The notes beneath the pieces are model-generated. The model worked only from the letters and a program-made list of their open reading frames with translations. It searched no databases and had not been told where the DNA came from. Below, piece by piece: positions 28,362 to 36,579 of a stretch of 64,000 bases of DNA (the stretch's first letter is position 1; each line of letters begins with the position of its first letter). The translations under genes and the position numbers were made by a program. Origin of the DNA: Mycolicibacterium phlei (lineage in GTDB: Bacteria; Actinomycetota; Actinomycetes; Mycobacteriales; Mycobacteriaceae); contig NZ_CP014475.1 in assembly GCF_001583415.1 (NCBI RefSeq), positions 496,001 to 560,000 on the forward strand, read 5' to 3'.

Positions 28362-29612
28362 ATGCCTTGTCCCAACCTGCCCAAGGGCTTCGACCCTCTC
28401 GATGCGGATCTCAATCTGAAGGGTCTGCCAGTCGCAGAACTCGCCGAGTTGCGCAAGTCCGAGCCGATTCACTGGGTTGACGTGCCGGGCGGGACCGGCG
28501 GGTTCGGCGACAAAGGCTACTGGATCGTCACCAAGCACAAGGACGTCAAAGAGGTGTCGCGGCGCAGCGACGTCTTCGGCAGCTCGCCCGACGGCGCCAT
28601 CCCGGTGTGGCCGCAGAGCATGACGCGCGATGCCATCGATCTGCAGCGCAACGTGCTGCTGAACATGGACGCCCCGCAGCACACCCGGCTGCGCAAGATC
28701 ATCTCCCGCGGCTTCACCCCGCGCGCCATCGGTCGGCTCGAGGACGAGCTGGCGGCCCGCGCGCAGAAGATCGCCGAGACCGCGGCCGCGCAGGAGACCG
28801 GCGACTTCGTCGAGCAGGTGGCCTGCGAGCTGCCGCTGCAGGCCATCGCCGAGCTGCTCGGTGTCCCGCAGGACGACCGCGACAAGCTGTTCCGCTGGTC
28901 CAACGAGATGACCGCCGGTGAGGACCCGGAGTACGCCGACATCGACCCGGCCATGTCGTCGGTCGAGCTGATCCAGTACGCGATGAAGATGGCCGAGGAG
29001 CGGGCCAAGAACCCGACCGAGGACATCGTCACCAAGCTGATCGAGGCCGACATCGACGGCGAGAAGCTGTCCGACGACGAGTTCGGCTTCTTCGTGGTCA
29101 TGCTCGCGGTGGCCGGCAACGAGACCACCCGCAACTCCACCACGCACGGCATGATCGCGTTCGCGGAGAACCCCGACCAGTGGGAGCTGTTCAAGCGGGA
29201 GCGCCCGGAGACCGCGGTCGACGAGATCGTCCGCTGGGCCACCCCGGTGTCCGCCTTCCAGCGCACCGCGCTCGAGGACACCGAGCTGAGCGGGGTGAAG
29301 ATCAAGAAGGGCGAGCGCGTCGTGATGAGCTACCGCTCGGCCAACTTCGACGAAGAGGTCTTCGAGGACCCCTACAAGTTCAACATCCTGCGCGACCCGA
29401 ACCCGCACGTCGGCTTCGGCGGCACCGGGGCGCACTACTGCATCGGCGCCAACCTCGCCAAGCTGACCCTCAAGCTGATCTTCAACGCGATCGCCGACCA
29501 CATGCCCGATCTGAAGCCGATCGGCGAACCCGAGCGTCTGAAGTCCGGCTGGCTCAACGGCATCAAGCACTGGCAGGTGGATTACACCGGCAAGTGCCCG
29601 GTGGCGCACTGA
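28362..29612 (+). CDS. cyp125: Steroid C26-monooxygenase CYP125
   Basis: Cytochrome P450 of 416 residues that oxidises the terminal side-chain carbon of cholesterol or cholestenone. The ATG has AAGGAG upstream. The I-helix motif AVAGNETTRN is near residue 248, the K-helix E-x-x-R occurs as VDEIVRW, and the haem-binding loop is HVGFGGTGAHYCIG with Cys360 as thiolate ligand. It heads the operon cyp125-chsE1-chsE2-chsH2-chsH1-ltp2. Confidence 0.93.
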   Translation: MPCPNLPKGFDPLDADLNLKGLPVAELAELRKSEPIHWVDVPGGTGGFGDKGYWIVTKHKDVKEVSRRSDVFGSSPDGAIPVWPQSMTRDAIDLQRNVLLNMDAPQHTRLRKIISRGFTPRAIGRLEDELAARAQKIAETAAAQETGDFVEQVACELPLQAIAELLGVPQDDRDKLFRWSNEMTAGEDPEYADIDPAMSSVELIQYAMKMAEERAKNPTEDIVTKLIEADIDGEKLSDDEFGFFVVMLAVAGNETTRNSTTHGMIAFAENPDQWELFKRERPETAVDEIVRWATPVSAFQRTALEDTELSGVKIKKGERVVMSYRSANFDEEVFEDPYKFNILRDPNPHVGFGGTGAHYCIGANLAKLTLKLIFNAIADHMPDLKPIGEPERLKSGWLNGIKHWQVDYTGKCPVAH

Positions 29613-29653
29613 GCCGGTAAGCGGTCGGAACAGACGGATCGAGGAGGATTCGG

Positions 29654-30673
29654 GTGGACTTCAGTCCAGACGAGGGGCAGCAGGCTGTCGCCGATGTGGT
29701 GAACTCGGTGCTCGGACGCGAGAACAGCTGGGACGCCCTGGTTTCCGGTGGTGTGACCGCGCTGGCGGTGCCGGAACGGCTCGGCGGTGACGGCGTCGGG
29801 TTGCGGGAGATCGCGACGGCGCTCACCGAGATCGGCAGGCACGGGACGGTCAGCCCGGCGCTGGCCACCCTCGGGCTCGGGTTGCTGCCCCTGCTGGACC
29901 TGGCCTCCGAGGAGCAGCAGGACCGCTACCTGGCCGGCGTGCCGAAGGGTGCGGTGCTGACCGGTGCCCTCAACGAGCCCGGCGCACCGCTGCCGGACCG
30001 GCCGGCGACCACGTTCGCCGACGGCAAGCTGTCCGGCACCAAGGTCGCCGTTCCCTATGCGGGACAGGCGGATTGGCTGGTCGTCACCGCTGACAACGCG
30101 GTGGTCGTGGTCTCGCCGAAGGCCGACGGGGTGACGCTGGTCCAGACGCCGACGGCCAACCACGGCGACGAGTACACGGTGACGTTCACCGACGTCGCGG
30201 TCGACGGGGTCCTCGACGGGGCGAGCGCGCGGCGGGTGAACCAGCTGGCGCTGGCCGCCATCGGCGCGTTCGCGGCCGGCCTGGTGGCCGGTGCACTGCG
30301 GCTGACCGCCGACTACGTCGCCACCCGCGAGCAGTTCGGCAAGCCGCTGTCGACGTTCCAGACGGTGGCCGCGCAGCTGTCCGAGGTCTACATCGCCTCG
30401 CGCACACTGACTCTGGTGTCCAACTCGGTCACCTACCTGCTGTCGGAGGGCCGCGACGCCGACACCGACCTCGACATCCTCGGCTACTGGCTGGCGTCGC
30501 AGGCGCCGCCGGTGATGCAGCTCTGCCACCACATGCACGGCGGCATGGGTATGGACATCACCTACCCGATGGATCGCTACTACTCCTCTGTCAAGGATCT
30601 CGCGCGCCTGGTGGGCGGGAAGTCGCACCGGCTCGACCTGGTGGGCGCAGCGCTGGAAAGCGAGGCGAGGTAG
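29654..30673 (+). CDS. chsE1: Acyl-CoA dehydrogenase subunit ChsE1 (FadE28)
   Basis: One half of the ChsE1-ChsE2 heterotetramer, which dehydrogenates the last three-carbon side-chain steroid-CoA. It has 339 residues and starts at GTG 29654 behind GAGGAGG. ACAD helices such as REQFGKPLSTFQTVAAQLSEVYIASR and MHGGMGMDITYPMDRYYS are present. A three-base gap leads into chsE2, as expected for obligate partners. Confidence 0.9.
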   Translation: MDFSPDEGQQAVADVVNSVLGRENSWDALVSGGVTALAVPERLGGDGVGLREIATALTEIGRHGTVSPALATLGLGLLPLLDLASEEQQDRYLAGVPKGAVLTGALNEPGAPLPDRPATTFADGKLSGTKVAVPYAGQADWLVVTADNAVVVVSPKADGVTLVQTPTANHGDEYTVTFTDVAVDGVLDGASARRVNQLALAAIGAFAAGLVAGALRLTADYVATREQFGKPLSTFQTVAAQLSEVYIASRTLTLVSNSVTYLLSEGRDADTDLDILGYWLASQAPPVMQLCHHMHGGMGMDITYPMDRYYSSVKDLARLVGGKSHRLDLVGAALESEAR

Positions 30674-30675
30674 GA

Positions 30676-31839
30676 ATGTTCATCGAACTCACGCCTGAGC
30701 AGAAGAAGCTGCAGGCCGAACTGCGGGAGTACTTCTCGAACCTCATCTCGCCCGAAGAGCGCGAGGAGATGGAGAAGGACCGGCACGGCAAGGCCTATCG
30801 CGCGGTCATCAAGCGGATGGGCTCCGACGGCAAGCTCGGCGTCGGCTGGCCCAAGGAGTACGGCGGCCTGGGCTACGGTCCGCTCGAGCAGTCGATCTTC
30901 GTCAACGAGGCGCAGCGCGCCGACGTGCCGCTGCCCGCGGTGACGCTGCAGACCGTCGGCCCGACCCTGCAGCAGTACGGCACCGAGGAGCAGAAGAAGA
31001 AGTTCCTGCCCGCGATCCTGTCCGGTGACGTGCACTTCGCGATCGGCTACACCGAGCCGGAGGCCGGCACCGACCTGGCGTCGCTGCGTACCACGGCGGT
31101 GCGCCAGGGTGACGAGTACATCGTCAACGGGCAGAAGGTGTTCACCACCGGCGGGCATGACGCCGACTACATCTGGCTGGCATGCCGCACCGACCCGACT
31201 GCGGCCAAGCACAAGGGCATCTCGATCCTGATCGTCGACACCAAGGATCCCGGCTACTCGTGGACGCCGATGATCCTGTCCGACGGCGCCCACCACACCA
31301 ACGCCACCTACTACAACGATGTGCGGGTGCCCGTCGACATGCTCGTCGGCGAGGAGAACGGCGGCTGGAAGCTGATCACCACGCAGCTCAACAACGAGCG
31401 CGTGATGCTCGGCCCGGCCGGCCGGTTCGGGGCGCTCTACGACCGGGTGTACGCATGGGCGACCACGCCCGGCAGCAACGGCGACGTGCCGATCAACCAC
31501 GACGACGTCAAGCGTTCGCTCGGCGAGCTCAAGGCGATGTGGCGGATCAACGAGCTGCTCAACTGGCAGGTCGCCGCGGCGGGCGAGACCATCGACGTCG
31601 CCGACGCCGCCGCCACCAAGGTGTTCGGCACCGAGCGCATCCAGTACGCGGGCCGGCTGGCCGAGGAGATCGTCGGCAGGCACGGCAACCCGGCGGATCC
31701 CGAGACCGCCGATCTGCTGAAATGGCTTGACACGCAGACGAAGCGCAACCTGGTGATCACGTTCGGCGGAGGTGTCAACGAGGTGATGCGGGAGATGATC
31801 GCGGCTGCGGGCCTGAAGGTTCCGAGGGTTCCGCGATGA
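30676..31839 (+). CDS. chsE2: Acyl-CoA dehydrogenase subunit ChsE2 (FadE29)
   Basis: Partner of ChsE1, 387 residues. It has IGYTEPEAGTDLASLRTTA, GQKVFTTGGHDADYIWLACRT and LNNERVMLGPAGRFG, and a C-terminus ending in FGGGVNEVMREMIAAAGLKVPRVPR. The start ATG is in GAGGTAGGAATG, and its stop overlaps chsH2 by 4 bases. Role in side-chain shortening follows from the characterised M. tuberculosis complex. Confidence 0.91.
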   Translation: MFIELTPEQKKLQAELREYFSNLISPEEREEMEKDRHGKAYRAVIKRMGSDGKLGVGWPKEYGGLGYGPLEQSIFVNEAQRADVPLPAVTLQTVGPTLQQYGTEEQKKKFLPAILSGDVHFAIGYTEPEAGTDLASLRTTAVRQGDEYIVNGQKVFTTGGHDADYIWLACRTDPTAAKHKGISILIVDTKDPGYSWTPMILSDGAHHTNATYYNDVRVPVDMLVGEENGGWKLITTQLNNERVMLGPAGRFGALYDRVYAWATTPGSNGDVPINHDDVKRSLGELKAMWRINELLNWQVAAAGETIDVADAAATKVFGTERIQYAGRLAEEIVGRHGNPADPETADLLKWLDTQTKRNLVITFGGGVNEVMREMIAAAGLKVPRVPR

Positions 31840-32834
31840 GCGCTGACCTGCAGGCCGGTATCGAGAGGCTGATAGCCGACGGCAAGAGTGCGCCGCGCAC
31901 GGGCCGGGATCCCGTGAACCGGCCCATGATCCACCACTGGGTCGACGCGATCGGCGACAAGAACCCCATCTACGTCGACGAGGAGGCCGCCAAGGCCGTC
32001 GGGCATCCCGGCATCGTCGCCCCGCCGGCCATGATCCAGGTGTGGACCATGGGCGGTCTGGGCGCGGGCCGCCCCGACGACGATCCGCTGTCGAAGGCCA
32101 TGAAGCTCTTCGACGACGCCGGATATGTCGGGGTGGTGGCCACCAACTGCGAGCAGACCTACCACCGCTACCTGCGGCCGGGCGAAGAGGTCACCATCCA
32201 CGCCGAGATCGCCGACGTGGTGGGTCCCAAGCAGACCGCGCTGGGTGAGGGCTACTTCATCAACCAGCACATCACCTGGACCGTGCCCGGCGCCGACGGC
32301 GACGAAACCGTCGCCGAGATGGACTGGCGCATCATGAAGTTCCGGCCGCGGGAAGACAGTCAAGCCGCCGGCGGGCAGGAGCGCAGCGACCGGGGAATCA
32401 ACACCGTGCCGGAGGATCTGGACCCGGACAAGCTGATGCGGCCCGCGTCGTCGCGGGACACGCAGTTCTTCTGGGACGGCGTCAAGGTCCACGAACTGCG
32501 CATCCAGCGTCGGCCCGACGGCACGCTGCAGCACCCGCCGGTGCCCGCCGTGTGGCAGGACAAAGAGGCGCCCATCGACTATGTCGTGTCCTCCGGCAAC
32601 GGCACGGTGTACAGCTACGTCGTGCACCATGCGCCGAAGGTGCCCGGGCGCACGCTGCCGTTCGTCATCGCGCTCGTCGAGCTCGAGGAGGGCGTGCGCA
32701 TGCTCGGCGAACTGCGCAACGTGGATCCGGAGAAGGTGGAGATCGGCATGCCGGTGCGTGTCACCTTCATCGACTTCCCGGACAGCGAGATCAGTCCGGC
32801 GTGGACGCTGTACGCATGGGAGCCGCGAGCATGA
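31836..32834 (+). CDS. chsH2: Steroid-enoyl-CoA hydratase subunit ChsH2 (MaoC-like plus DUF35 fusion)
   Basis: A 332-residue two-domain protein. Residues 1 to about 170 are a MaoC-like hot-dog domain (MIHHWVDAIGDKNPIYVDEEAA). After a linker near 180, a DUF35 domain (RDTQFFWDGVKVHELRIQR and ending AWTLYAWEPRA) follows. The hot-dog domain pairs with ChsH1 to hydrate the C22 steroid-enoyl-CoA, while the DUF35 domain binds Ltp2 to form the retro-aldolase. Overlaps of 4 bases occur on both sides. Confidence 0.9.
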   Translation: MSADLQAGIERLIADGKSAPRTGRDPVNRPMIHHWVDAIGDKNPIYVDEEAAKAVGHPGIVAPPAMIQVWTMGGLGAGRPDDDPLSKAMKLFDDAGYVGVVATNCEQTYHRYLRPGEEVTIHAEIADVVGPKQTALGEGYFINQHITWTVPGADGDETVAEMDWRIMKFRPREDSQAAGGQERSDRGINTVPEDLDPDKLMRPASSRDTQFFWDGVKVHELRIQRRPDGTLQHPPVPAVWQDKEAPIDYVVSSGNGTVYSYVVHHAPKVPGRTLPFVIALVELEEGVRMLGELRNVDPEKVEIGMPVRVTFIDFPDSEISPAWTLYAWEPRA

Positions 32835-33229
32835 CCGTGATCGAAGTGGGCACCAAGCTGCCCGAACTGTCCATCTACGGCGACCCGACCTTCATCGTGT
32901 CGACCGCGATCGCCACCCGCGACTACCAGGACGTCCACCACGACCGGGACAAGGCGCAGGCCAAGGGATCCAAGGACATCTTCGTCAACATCCTGACCGA
33001 CACCGGTCTGGTGCAGCGTTACCTGACCGACTGGGCCGGGCCCGCGGCGCGGATCAAGTCGATCGGGCTGCGCCTCGGGGTGCCGTGGTACGCCTACGAC
33101 ACCGTGACGTTCACCGGTGAGATCACCGCCGTCGAGGGCGATCTGGTGACCGTCAAGGTGATCGGTGCCAACAGCCTGGGTAATCACGTCATCGCCACCG
33201 CGACACTGACTTTGGGAGACAAGGCATGA
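32831..33229 (+). CDS. chsH1: Steroid-enoyl-CoA hydratase subunit ChsH1 (MaoC-like)
   Basis: A 132-residue single hot-dog domain protein that completes the hydratase with ChsH2. It begins MTVIEVGTKLPELSIYGDPTF and has TRDYQDVHHDRDKAQAKGSKDIFVNILTDTG, where the His residues resemble the hydratase catalytic pair. I chose the ATG at 32831 (ATGA overlap); the open frame further upstream lies inside chsH2. Confidence 0.9.
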   Translation: MTVIEVGTKLPELSIYGDPTFIVSTAIATRDYQDVHHDRDKAQAKGSKDIFVNILTDTGLVQRYLTDWAGPAARIKSIGLRLGVPWYAYDTVTFTGEITAVEGDLVTVKVIGANSLGNHVIATATLTLGDKA

Positions 33230-34389
33230 CCGGCTTGTCGGGCAAGGCCGCCATCGCAGGTATCGGCGCCACCGACTTCTCGAAGAACTCCGGGCGCAGC
33301 GAACTGCGCCTGGCCGCGGAATGTGTGCTCGACGCTCTCGACGACGCCGGCCTGAAGCCGTCGGACGTCGACGGTCTGGTGACCTTCACGATGGACTCCA
33401 ACCTGGAGACCGCCGTGGCCCGCTCCACCGGGATCGGTGAGCTGAAGTTCTTCAGCCAGATCGGCTACGGCGGTGGCGCCGCGGCCGCGACGGTGCAGCA
33501 GGCCGCGCTGGCCGTCGCCACCGGCGTCGCCGAGGTGGTGGTCGCCTACCGTGCCTTCAACGAGCGCTCCGAGTTCCGCTTCGGTCAGGTCAACGCGGGG
33601 CTGGTGACCAACGCCGACTCGCGCGGGGTTGAGTACAGCTGGTCGTATCCGCACGGCCTGTCCACGCCAGCGGCCTCGGTGGCCATGATCGCCCGCCGCT
33701 ACATGCACGAATACGGCGCCACCAGCGCGGATTTCGGTGTGGTGTCGGTGGCCGACCGCAAGCACGCCGCCACCAACCCCAAGGCGCACTTCTACGGCAA
33801 GCCCATCACCATCGAGGACCACCAGAACTCCCGGTGGATCGCCGAACCGCTGCGGCTGCTGGACTGCTGCCAGGAGACCGACGGCGGCGTGGCCATCGTT
33901 GTCACCACCCCTGAGCGGGCCAAGGACCTCAAGCACCGGCCGGCGATCATCGAGGCCGCCGCGCAGGGCTCCGGCGAGGACCAGTTCACGATGTACTCGT
34001 ACTACCGCGACGAACTCGGTCTGCCCGAGATGGGGCTGGTCGGTAGGCAGCTGTGGCAGCAGAGCGGCCTGTCGCCCGAGGACATCCAGACCGCGGTGAT
34101 CTACGACCACTTCACGCCGTACGTGCTGCTGCAGCTCGAGGAGCTCGGCTTCTGCGGCAAGGGTGAGGCCAAGGACTTCATCGCGAACGGCGCCATCGAG
34201 ATCGGCGGCCGGCTGCCCATCAACACCCACGGCGGACAGCTGGGTGAGGCCTACATCCACGGCATGAACGGCATCGCCGAGGCGGTGCGCCAGCTGCGCG
34301 GCACGTCGGTCAACCAGGTGCCGAACGTCGAGCATGTGCTGGTCACCGCGGGCACCGGGGTGCCGACGTCCGGGTTGATCCTCGGCTGA
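33226..34389 (+). CDS. ltp2: Steroid side-chain aldolase Ltp2 (thiolase fold)
   Basis: Thiolase-superfamily protein of 387 residues that, with the ChsH2 DUF35 domain, cleaves the 17-hydroxy-C22-CoA to androstenedione and propionyl-CoA. It starts MTGLSGKAAIAGIGATDFSKNSGRS. The usual thiolase Cys nucleophile is absent, as in characterised Ltp2 proteins. It retains YDHFTPYVLLQLEELGFC and NTHGGQLGEAYIHGMNGIAEAVRQLRG. Last gene of the cyp125 operon. Its propionyl-CoA product is what the methylcitrate-cycle genes in the adjacent island would consume. Confidence 0.91.
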   Translation: MTGLSGKAAIAGIGATDFSKNSGRSELRLAAECVLDALDDAGLKPSDVDGLVTFTMDSNLETAVARSTGIGELKFFSQIGYGGGAAAATVQQAALAVATGVAEVVVAYRAFNERSEFRFGQVNAGLVTNADSRGVEYSWSYPHGLSTPAASVAMIARRYMHEYGATSADFGVVSVADRKHAATNPKAHFYGKPITIEDHQNSRWIAEPLRLLDCCQETDGGVAIVVTTPERAKDLKHRPAIIEAAAQGSGEDQFTMYSYYRDELGLPEMGLVGRQLWQQSGLSPEDIQTAVIYDHFTPYVLLQLEELGFCGKGEAKDFIANGAIEIGGRLPINTHGGQLGEAYIHGMNGIAEAVRQLRGTSVNQVPNVEHVLVTAGTGVPTSGLILG

Positions 34390-34428
34390 ACCGGGTCTCA
34401 CGCGGACGACGCCACTACCCTGTGGGGC

Positions 34429-34980
34429 GTGACGTCGTCGACACCGCCGGAAGGGCCCTACGAACCGCAGCCTGACGAGTCCGACACCGGCCCGATCCCC
34501 GCGGTCACGTCGCACCCGCGTGGAACTGGCGTGCAACGGGATTCAGCGTGGGACACGCCGCTGATCATCAACCCCCGCCTCGTGCGGCGACAGCGCAACG
34601 TCAATCCGGTGGCCGTCACGGCGGCGGTGCTGGCCGCGGTGGCCGTCGGTGCCGCGGTGTACGGGATGACCCGCCAGTCCGGCGAGGACGTCGAACCGGC
34701 CGTGGCCGCTCCGCCGACCACCCAGGGACCTCAGGCGTCGGCGGAGGACGAGCAGCTGCTGCAGCGGCTGCCGAAGGGCTACCGCACGGGCGCATGCGAA
34801 CCCGCGGACCCGCCGGAAGGGGCGCTCGCCCAGGTGATCTGCGAACGCAACACCGACGCCGGCGGTCCGCTGTCGGGCACCTACACCCTCGTCGAGGACC
34901 GTGCGCAACTCGAGAAGACGTTCCGCGCGGTGATGGACACCGCGACACGGGTCGACTGCCCGGGCCGCATCCAGTCGCCC
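34429..34980 (+). pseudogene. 5' part of a membrane-protein gene split by the 27-kb island
   Basis: Codons 1-184 of a gene starting at GTG 34429. The product has a Pro- and Asp-rich cytoplasmic tail, a membrane segment (VAVTAAVLAAVAVGAAVYGM) and an external domain (LPKGYRTGACEPADPPEGALAQVICERN and GGPLSGTYTLVED). The coding sequence is cut after CPGRIQSP at 34980. The reading frame runs 25 more codons through island DNA to a TGA at 35058, giving an unrelated tail. The missing end, GPWRRNATPDR to AWWSKHS, lies at 62436-62621. The intact product would have about 244 residues. Function unknown. Confidence 0.8.
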
Positions 34981-35005
34981 GTTCACTGCCCGACAGGGCG
35001 TGTCG
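34981..35005. repeat. Left end of the island: terminal and imperfect direct repeats
   Basis: GTTCACTG (34981-34988) is the inverted copy of the right terminus. ACTGCCCGACAGGGC (34985-34999) is an imperfect direct copy of 62413-62426. The segment also contains CGACA-GGGCG-TGTCG (34991-35005), arms like those of a tyrosine-recombinase crossover site. A similar CGACA-AC-TGTCG is at 62408-62419. Confidence 0.65.
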
Positions 35006-35070
35006 AGGGCGTCCAAGATGTGGCATCGGTGATGATGGGATCGTTGCCCGTGCGGTGAGAGGGATCCGTA

Positions 35071-36579
35071 ATGGCTGGTAAATCTGCTGCCGGTTGGTCT
35101 CTGCACTTCTATGATTTCCAGCGCCGTTTCGTCTCGGTGGACGATGTGGTGCCCGGGTTGGGTGACATTGCGGACTGGGCGAAGCGCAATGGTGCGCGTG
35201 ATGGCACACCGTTCTTTCTTGATCCGTGGGGCCGTGCGGATGCTGTGGTGAACGCCTACTGGCGCGATCCGGTGTTAAGACGGCGAGCAACGGCGACGGT
35301 GCGCCGGTACGCCTTGTCGTTGAAGGTCTGGCTGGATTTCTTGCACGCGGTGGATGTTCGGTGGGACCACGCGTCGCGATCGGAGCTTGCTGCGTTCAAG
35401 GAGTGGCGACTGTCGGCGCGGGAGAATCCCCAGTATGTGAGTGCTGCCAGCTTCTGCGTTGATCGGTCGGCGATCCGCGGGTTCTATTTGTGGGCGGCCG
35501 AGCATCAGGGAGTTGAGAACCCGGTTCGAGCACGGGCGATAGCCACGTCATGGGCGGGTGGGCAGCGTGTGACTTTGGAGAGCACCCCGTCGGGGATGCG
35601 CAGGTCAGACGTGAAATGGCTTACTCCACAAGCATTTCGACTGTGGCGCAACCTAGGTTTGCGTGGCTTCACCACGGCTGGTATGCCGCACCCTGATTGG
35701 CGGGGATCGACCGAGGATCGTGATACCGCATTCGTCGACGGCTTGTTCGGGACCGGTTTGCGCATCGGTGAGTGGTCCAGTGTGTTGACGATCGAGGTGC
35801 CGACACCGGGCTCGGAGGGCCTGACGCGTTCGCGTGTTGCGTCCGCCTGCGCCAAAGGTGGTAGCGGACGAACCTTCTGGATACGACACCGCGTCTCTCA
35901 ACAGGTTGATTTCTATCTGCACGAGGGCAGTCGTACTGCGGCAGTCGCCCGTGCGCAGGCGGCGGGTCGCTACGAGCAGGTGGTGGATAGCTGGATCGCT
36001 GAACGGGTTCGCAGCGACAGACGATTGGACGTTGTCGATGATGAGGGTTCGCGGCGCGTGGTGAGTTTGGATGCGCTCGATCCGCTGTTGCGGATGAAGA
36101 TGTTTCGCCGGGTGCGTGGTGGGTTGGAGCCGATGTGGTTGTGGCTCAACCATGACGGGACGCCCCGCCCGAAGCACGCGTGGTACAAGACTTTTGACAG
36201 GGCGAACGCCAGAGTCGCAGGGGCATTGACGCACGAGCACGGTGCTCCGCTGTGGTGTCGTCCCCACATGTTGAGGCATTCCTTCGCGCTGCGCTGGTAC
36301 TGCATCGCGACGTTCGTGGCGTGGCGCCGCACCGGCATGTTGACCGCACAGGAGCAGCGAGACTTCCGCAATCAGCTCGGCGATGTGTGGTTCCTGCTGG
36401 CCACCTTGCTGGGGCATCGCAGCGCTGAGGTGACCCGGAATGTGTATCTGGAGCCCTTTCAAGCATTGCAGGTCGAGGAACTTGTCGCATTGATGGATGC
36501 CGATGATCGGCAATCCCTGGAGCGTCTCGTTGCCACGGTCGGCGTTGGTGAGCCGCGTGTGTTGACAGGGCATCGGTGA
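35071..36579 (+). CDS. ginA: Tyrosine recombinase GinA-like
   Basis: A 502-residue site-specific recombinase, first gene of the island operon. The ATG at 35071 has AGAGGGA 6 bases upstream. An N-terminal SAM-like DNA-binding domain (about residues 55-160) precedes a catalytic domain with all the key residues: Arg231 (GTGLRIGEW), His399-x-x-Arg402 (HMLRH), His449 (GHRS) and Tyr459 (NVYLE). It is much longer than a phage integrase, as in GInt and Tn554-type recombinases. Its codon use (more T- and A-ending codons) differs from the steroid genes next to it, a sign of foreign origin. It overlaps ginB by 4 bases. Confidence 0.85.
   Translation: MAGKSAAGWSLHFYDFQRRFVSVDDVVPGLGDIADWAKRNGARDGTPFFLDPWGRADAVVNAYWRDPVLRRRATATVRRYALSLKVWLDFLHAVDVRWDHASRSELAAFKEWRLSARENPQYVSAASFCVDRSAIRGFYLWAAEHQGVENPVRARAIATSWAGGQRVTLESTPSGMRRSDVKWLTPQAFRLWRNLGLRGFTTAGMPHPDWRGSTEDRDTAFVDGLFGTGLRIGEWSSVLTIEVPTPGSEGLTRSRVASACAKGGSGRTFWIRHRVSQQVDFYLHEGSRTAAVARAQAAGRYEQVVDSWIAERVRSDRRLDVVDDEGSRRVVSLDALDPLLRMKMFRRVRGGLEPMWLWLNHDGTPRPKHAWYKTFDRANARVAGALTHEHGAPLWCRPHMLRHSFALRWYCIATFVAWRRTGMLTAQEQRDFRNQLGDVWFLLATLLGHRSAEVTRNVYLEPFQALQVEELVALMDADDRQSLERLVATVGVGEPRVLTGHR

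Noticed and set aside
34981..35058. Natural C-terminus of the membrane protein that starts at 34429
   Set aside because: The last 25 codons are unlike the rest of the domain, start exactly at the island terminus, and the expected continuation (GPWRRN onwards) is found at 62436.
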